Assembly (NCBI RefSeq): GCF_003991205.1
Contig: NZ_RXOZ01000022.1
Span: 186,001 to 250,000, forward strand
From: Georgenia sp. SYP-B2076
GTDB taxonomy: Bacteria > Actinomycetota > Actinomycetes > Actinomycetales > Actinomycetaceae
DNA length: 64,000 nt
Reading direction: 5' to 3'
Shown: positions 62,596 to 64,000 of the stretch, in pieces
Position numbering within the stretch: position 1 is the first letter of the stretch
Layout of the letters: each line of letters opens with the position of its first letter
Made by a program: the position numbers and the translations under genes
The notes under the pieces: model-generated
What the model saw: only the letters and a program-made list of their open reading frames with translations
Databases searched by the model: none
What the model was told of the DNA's origin: nothing

Positions 62596-64000
62596 GTGGT
62601 CGGTGTCATCCTCACCGGGCTCGGCGCGACGGCCTGGGGGGTGTGGCGGCTGTTCCGCCGCGACAAGACCGGGGTCCCGCGTGATGACCCGCGCCGGCTC
62701 GCCGGAACCGCCACCGGCCGCGACGTCGCCAAGGCCGCATCCACCAAGGCCCTGCTCGCCCGCTCCCGAGCCCTGCGCCCGTCGCTAATCAAGCCGGCCC
62801 CGTCCGACGTCGGCTATCTGCTCGGCTCCTCCAAGGGGAAGGACGTGTGGGCGTCCGTCGAGGACTCCGTCCTAGTGCTCGGCCCGCCCCGGTCGGGAAA
62901 GGGCCTGCACGTGGTCATCAACTCGATCCTCGACGCGCCCGGGGCCGTCATCACCACCTCGACCCGCCCGGACAACCTCACCGCCACCATGAAGGCGCGC
63001 GAGCGACGCGGCCCGATCGCCGTCTTCGATCCCCAGCACCTGGCCCACGGACTGCCCACCGGGCTGCGCTGGTCTCTCGTGCGCGGGTGCGAGAACCCCC
63101 TCACGGCCATGATCCGCGCCACCGGGTTCAGCTCGGCCACCGGGCTATCCACGGGCGGAGTCGAGTCCGGCGGCTTCTGGGAAGGCAAGACCCGCACGGC
63201 CCTGCAAGCCCTGCTGCATGCCGCCGCCCTCGGGCAGTGCTCACCGCGCGACCTGTTCGCCTGGTCCCTGTCCCCCTCGGCCGCGGCGGACGCCGTCGCC
63301 ATCCTGTCCTCACAGCCCCACGCCGCGCCCGGCTGGGCCGAGTCGCTGGAATCCACCATCCACTCCGACCCGCGCACCCGAGACTCGATCTGGATGGGCG
63401 TCTCCCTCGCGCTGACCTGCCTGGCGGACCCCCGCGTCATGGACGCCGTCTCCCCCGGCCCGGCGAGTCGTCCGACCCGGCCGAGTTCCTGCGCGGCAAC
63501 GGGACGATGTACCTGCTGGCCACCGGGGCCGGCGCCTCGGCGTCCTGGTCACTCGTCGCGGCGTTCATCGAGGACCTCGTCGAGACCGCCCGCGCCTTGG
63601 CCGCCGCCTCGCCGGGTGCGCGGCTGGACCCGCCGCTGCTCCTCGCGCTCGACGAGATCGGCAACCTCTCCCCCTTGCCGTCACTGCCCGTGCTCATGGC
63701 CGAAGGCGGAGGCACCGGGCTCACCACCATGACGGTCCTCCAGTCCCTGTCCCAAGCACGCGCCAGGTGGGGCGACCACAACGCCGGAGCCATCGGGGAC
63801 GCATCCATCGTCAAGATCGTCCTCGGCGGGGCGTCCGTCGCCAAAGACCTCCAGGACGTCTCCGCGCTCATTGGCGAGCGTGACGAGATCACAGAGTCCG
63901 TCTCCGTCGGCGACCACGGCTCCCGCTCCGTCCAACGATCCATGCGCCGCGTCCCCGTCATGCCACCTGAGACCATCCGCATGCTTCCCTTCGGCACCGC
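62596..64000 (+). pseudogene. TraG/VirD4-type conjugative coupling protein, frameshifted, runs off the window
   Basis: The first part codes VGVILTGLGATAWGVWRLFR, LVLGPPRSGKGLHVVIN (Walker A), STRPDNLTATMKARERRGPI and ALTCLADPRVMDAVSP. Near 63457-63465 the frame is lost and continues in another frame: DPAEFLRGNGTMYLLATGAG, PPLLLALDEIGNLSPLPSLP (Walker B), RVPVMPPETIRMLPFGT to the end. This is the ATPase that couples DNA to a conjugation channel. The N-terminus is uncertain: no good start codon is seen, and in-frame reading extends back to about 62521. Incomplete at the right edge. Confidence 0.8.

Overview
The window is high-GC DNA with the codon bias, GTG/TTG starts, ATGA-type gene overlaps and gene families (F420-type luciferase-like oxidoreductases, Rv3520c-Rv3523-like thiolase/DUF35 genes, an SCO6880-type conjugation gene) of an actinomycete. 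No rRNA, tRNA, CRISPR array or intact insertion sequence was seen. I do not assign a genus.

From 0.1 to 55.0 kb there is one large catabolic island. It holds a ribose-type ABC importer whose permease is fused to a beta-propeller; two acyl-CoA ligases; seven acyl-CoA dehydrogenase-fold enzymes; seven crotonase-fold hydratases/isomerases; three thiolase-fold proteins plus a DUF35 partner; five SDRs; four luciferase-like (F420/flavin) oxidoreductases; a flavin reductase; four or five lactonase-type proteins (SMP-30-like, phosphotriesterase-like, metallo-beta-lactamase-like); and five aminoglycoside-phosphotransferase-like kinases. Several kinases sit with an acyl-CoA dehydrogenase, an SDR or a DUF6285-like protein, as in the LvaA/LvaB/LvaC/LvaD levulinate pathway and in human ACAD10/ACAD11. 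My inference is import of a cyclic or lactone-forming (terpenoid- or steroid-like) compound, oxidation and lactone opening, CoA activation, phosphorylation of hydroxyacyl-CoA intermediates, phosphate elimination and beta-oxidation. The substrate cannot be read from the sequence.

A 17-bp palindromic motif, roughly TGTCGCA-N3-TGCGACA, lies upstream of most transcription units from 2.1 to 54 kb. At nine promoters a TAnnnT or similar -10 box starts 36-38 bp from the motif centre. A near-perfect copy precedes the gene for a GAF-AAA-Fis regulator (40959-42770) that lacks the sigma-54 GAFTGA loop, making it the best candidate activator. The divergent 15-24.6 kb block instead has a TetR gene and a TetR-type operator at 19099-19118.

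Layout: 0.1-2.1 kb flavin reductase and hydratase; 2.3-10.6 kb transporter operon; 10.9-14.9 kb kinase/DUF6285/lipocalin-like/ligase; 15.1-19.0 kb kinase/hydratase/TetR/thiolase (minus) facing 19.2-24.6 kb thiolase-like pair/DUF35/ligase/LLM (plus); 24.6-40.9 kb dehydrogenases, hydratases, LLM enzymes and lactonases; 41.0-42.8 kb regulator; 43-53 kb SDR-kinase-dehydrogenase modules; 53-55 kb phosphatase-like and MBL-fold proteins.

From about 55.02 kb to the end the character changes: 5'-truncated remnants (ppdK, hsdR, an MFS exporter, an SCO6880 conjugation ATPase), a PQQ-type sugar dehydrogenase, zwf, a frameshifted sugar MFS transporter and a frameshifted TraG/VirD4-type coupling protein running off the window. 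It looks like a decayed conjugative element or plasmid segment, although the number of single-base lesions also calls for checking the assembly.
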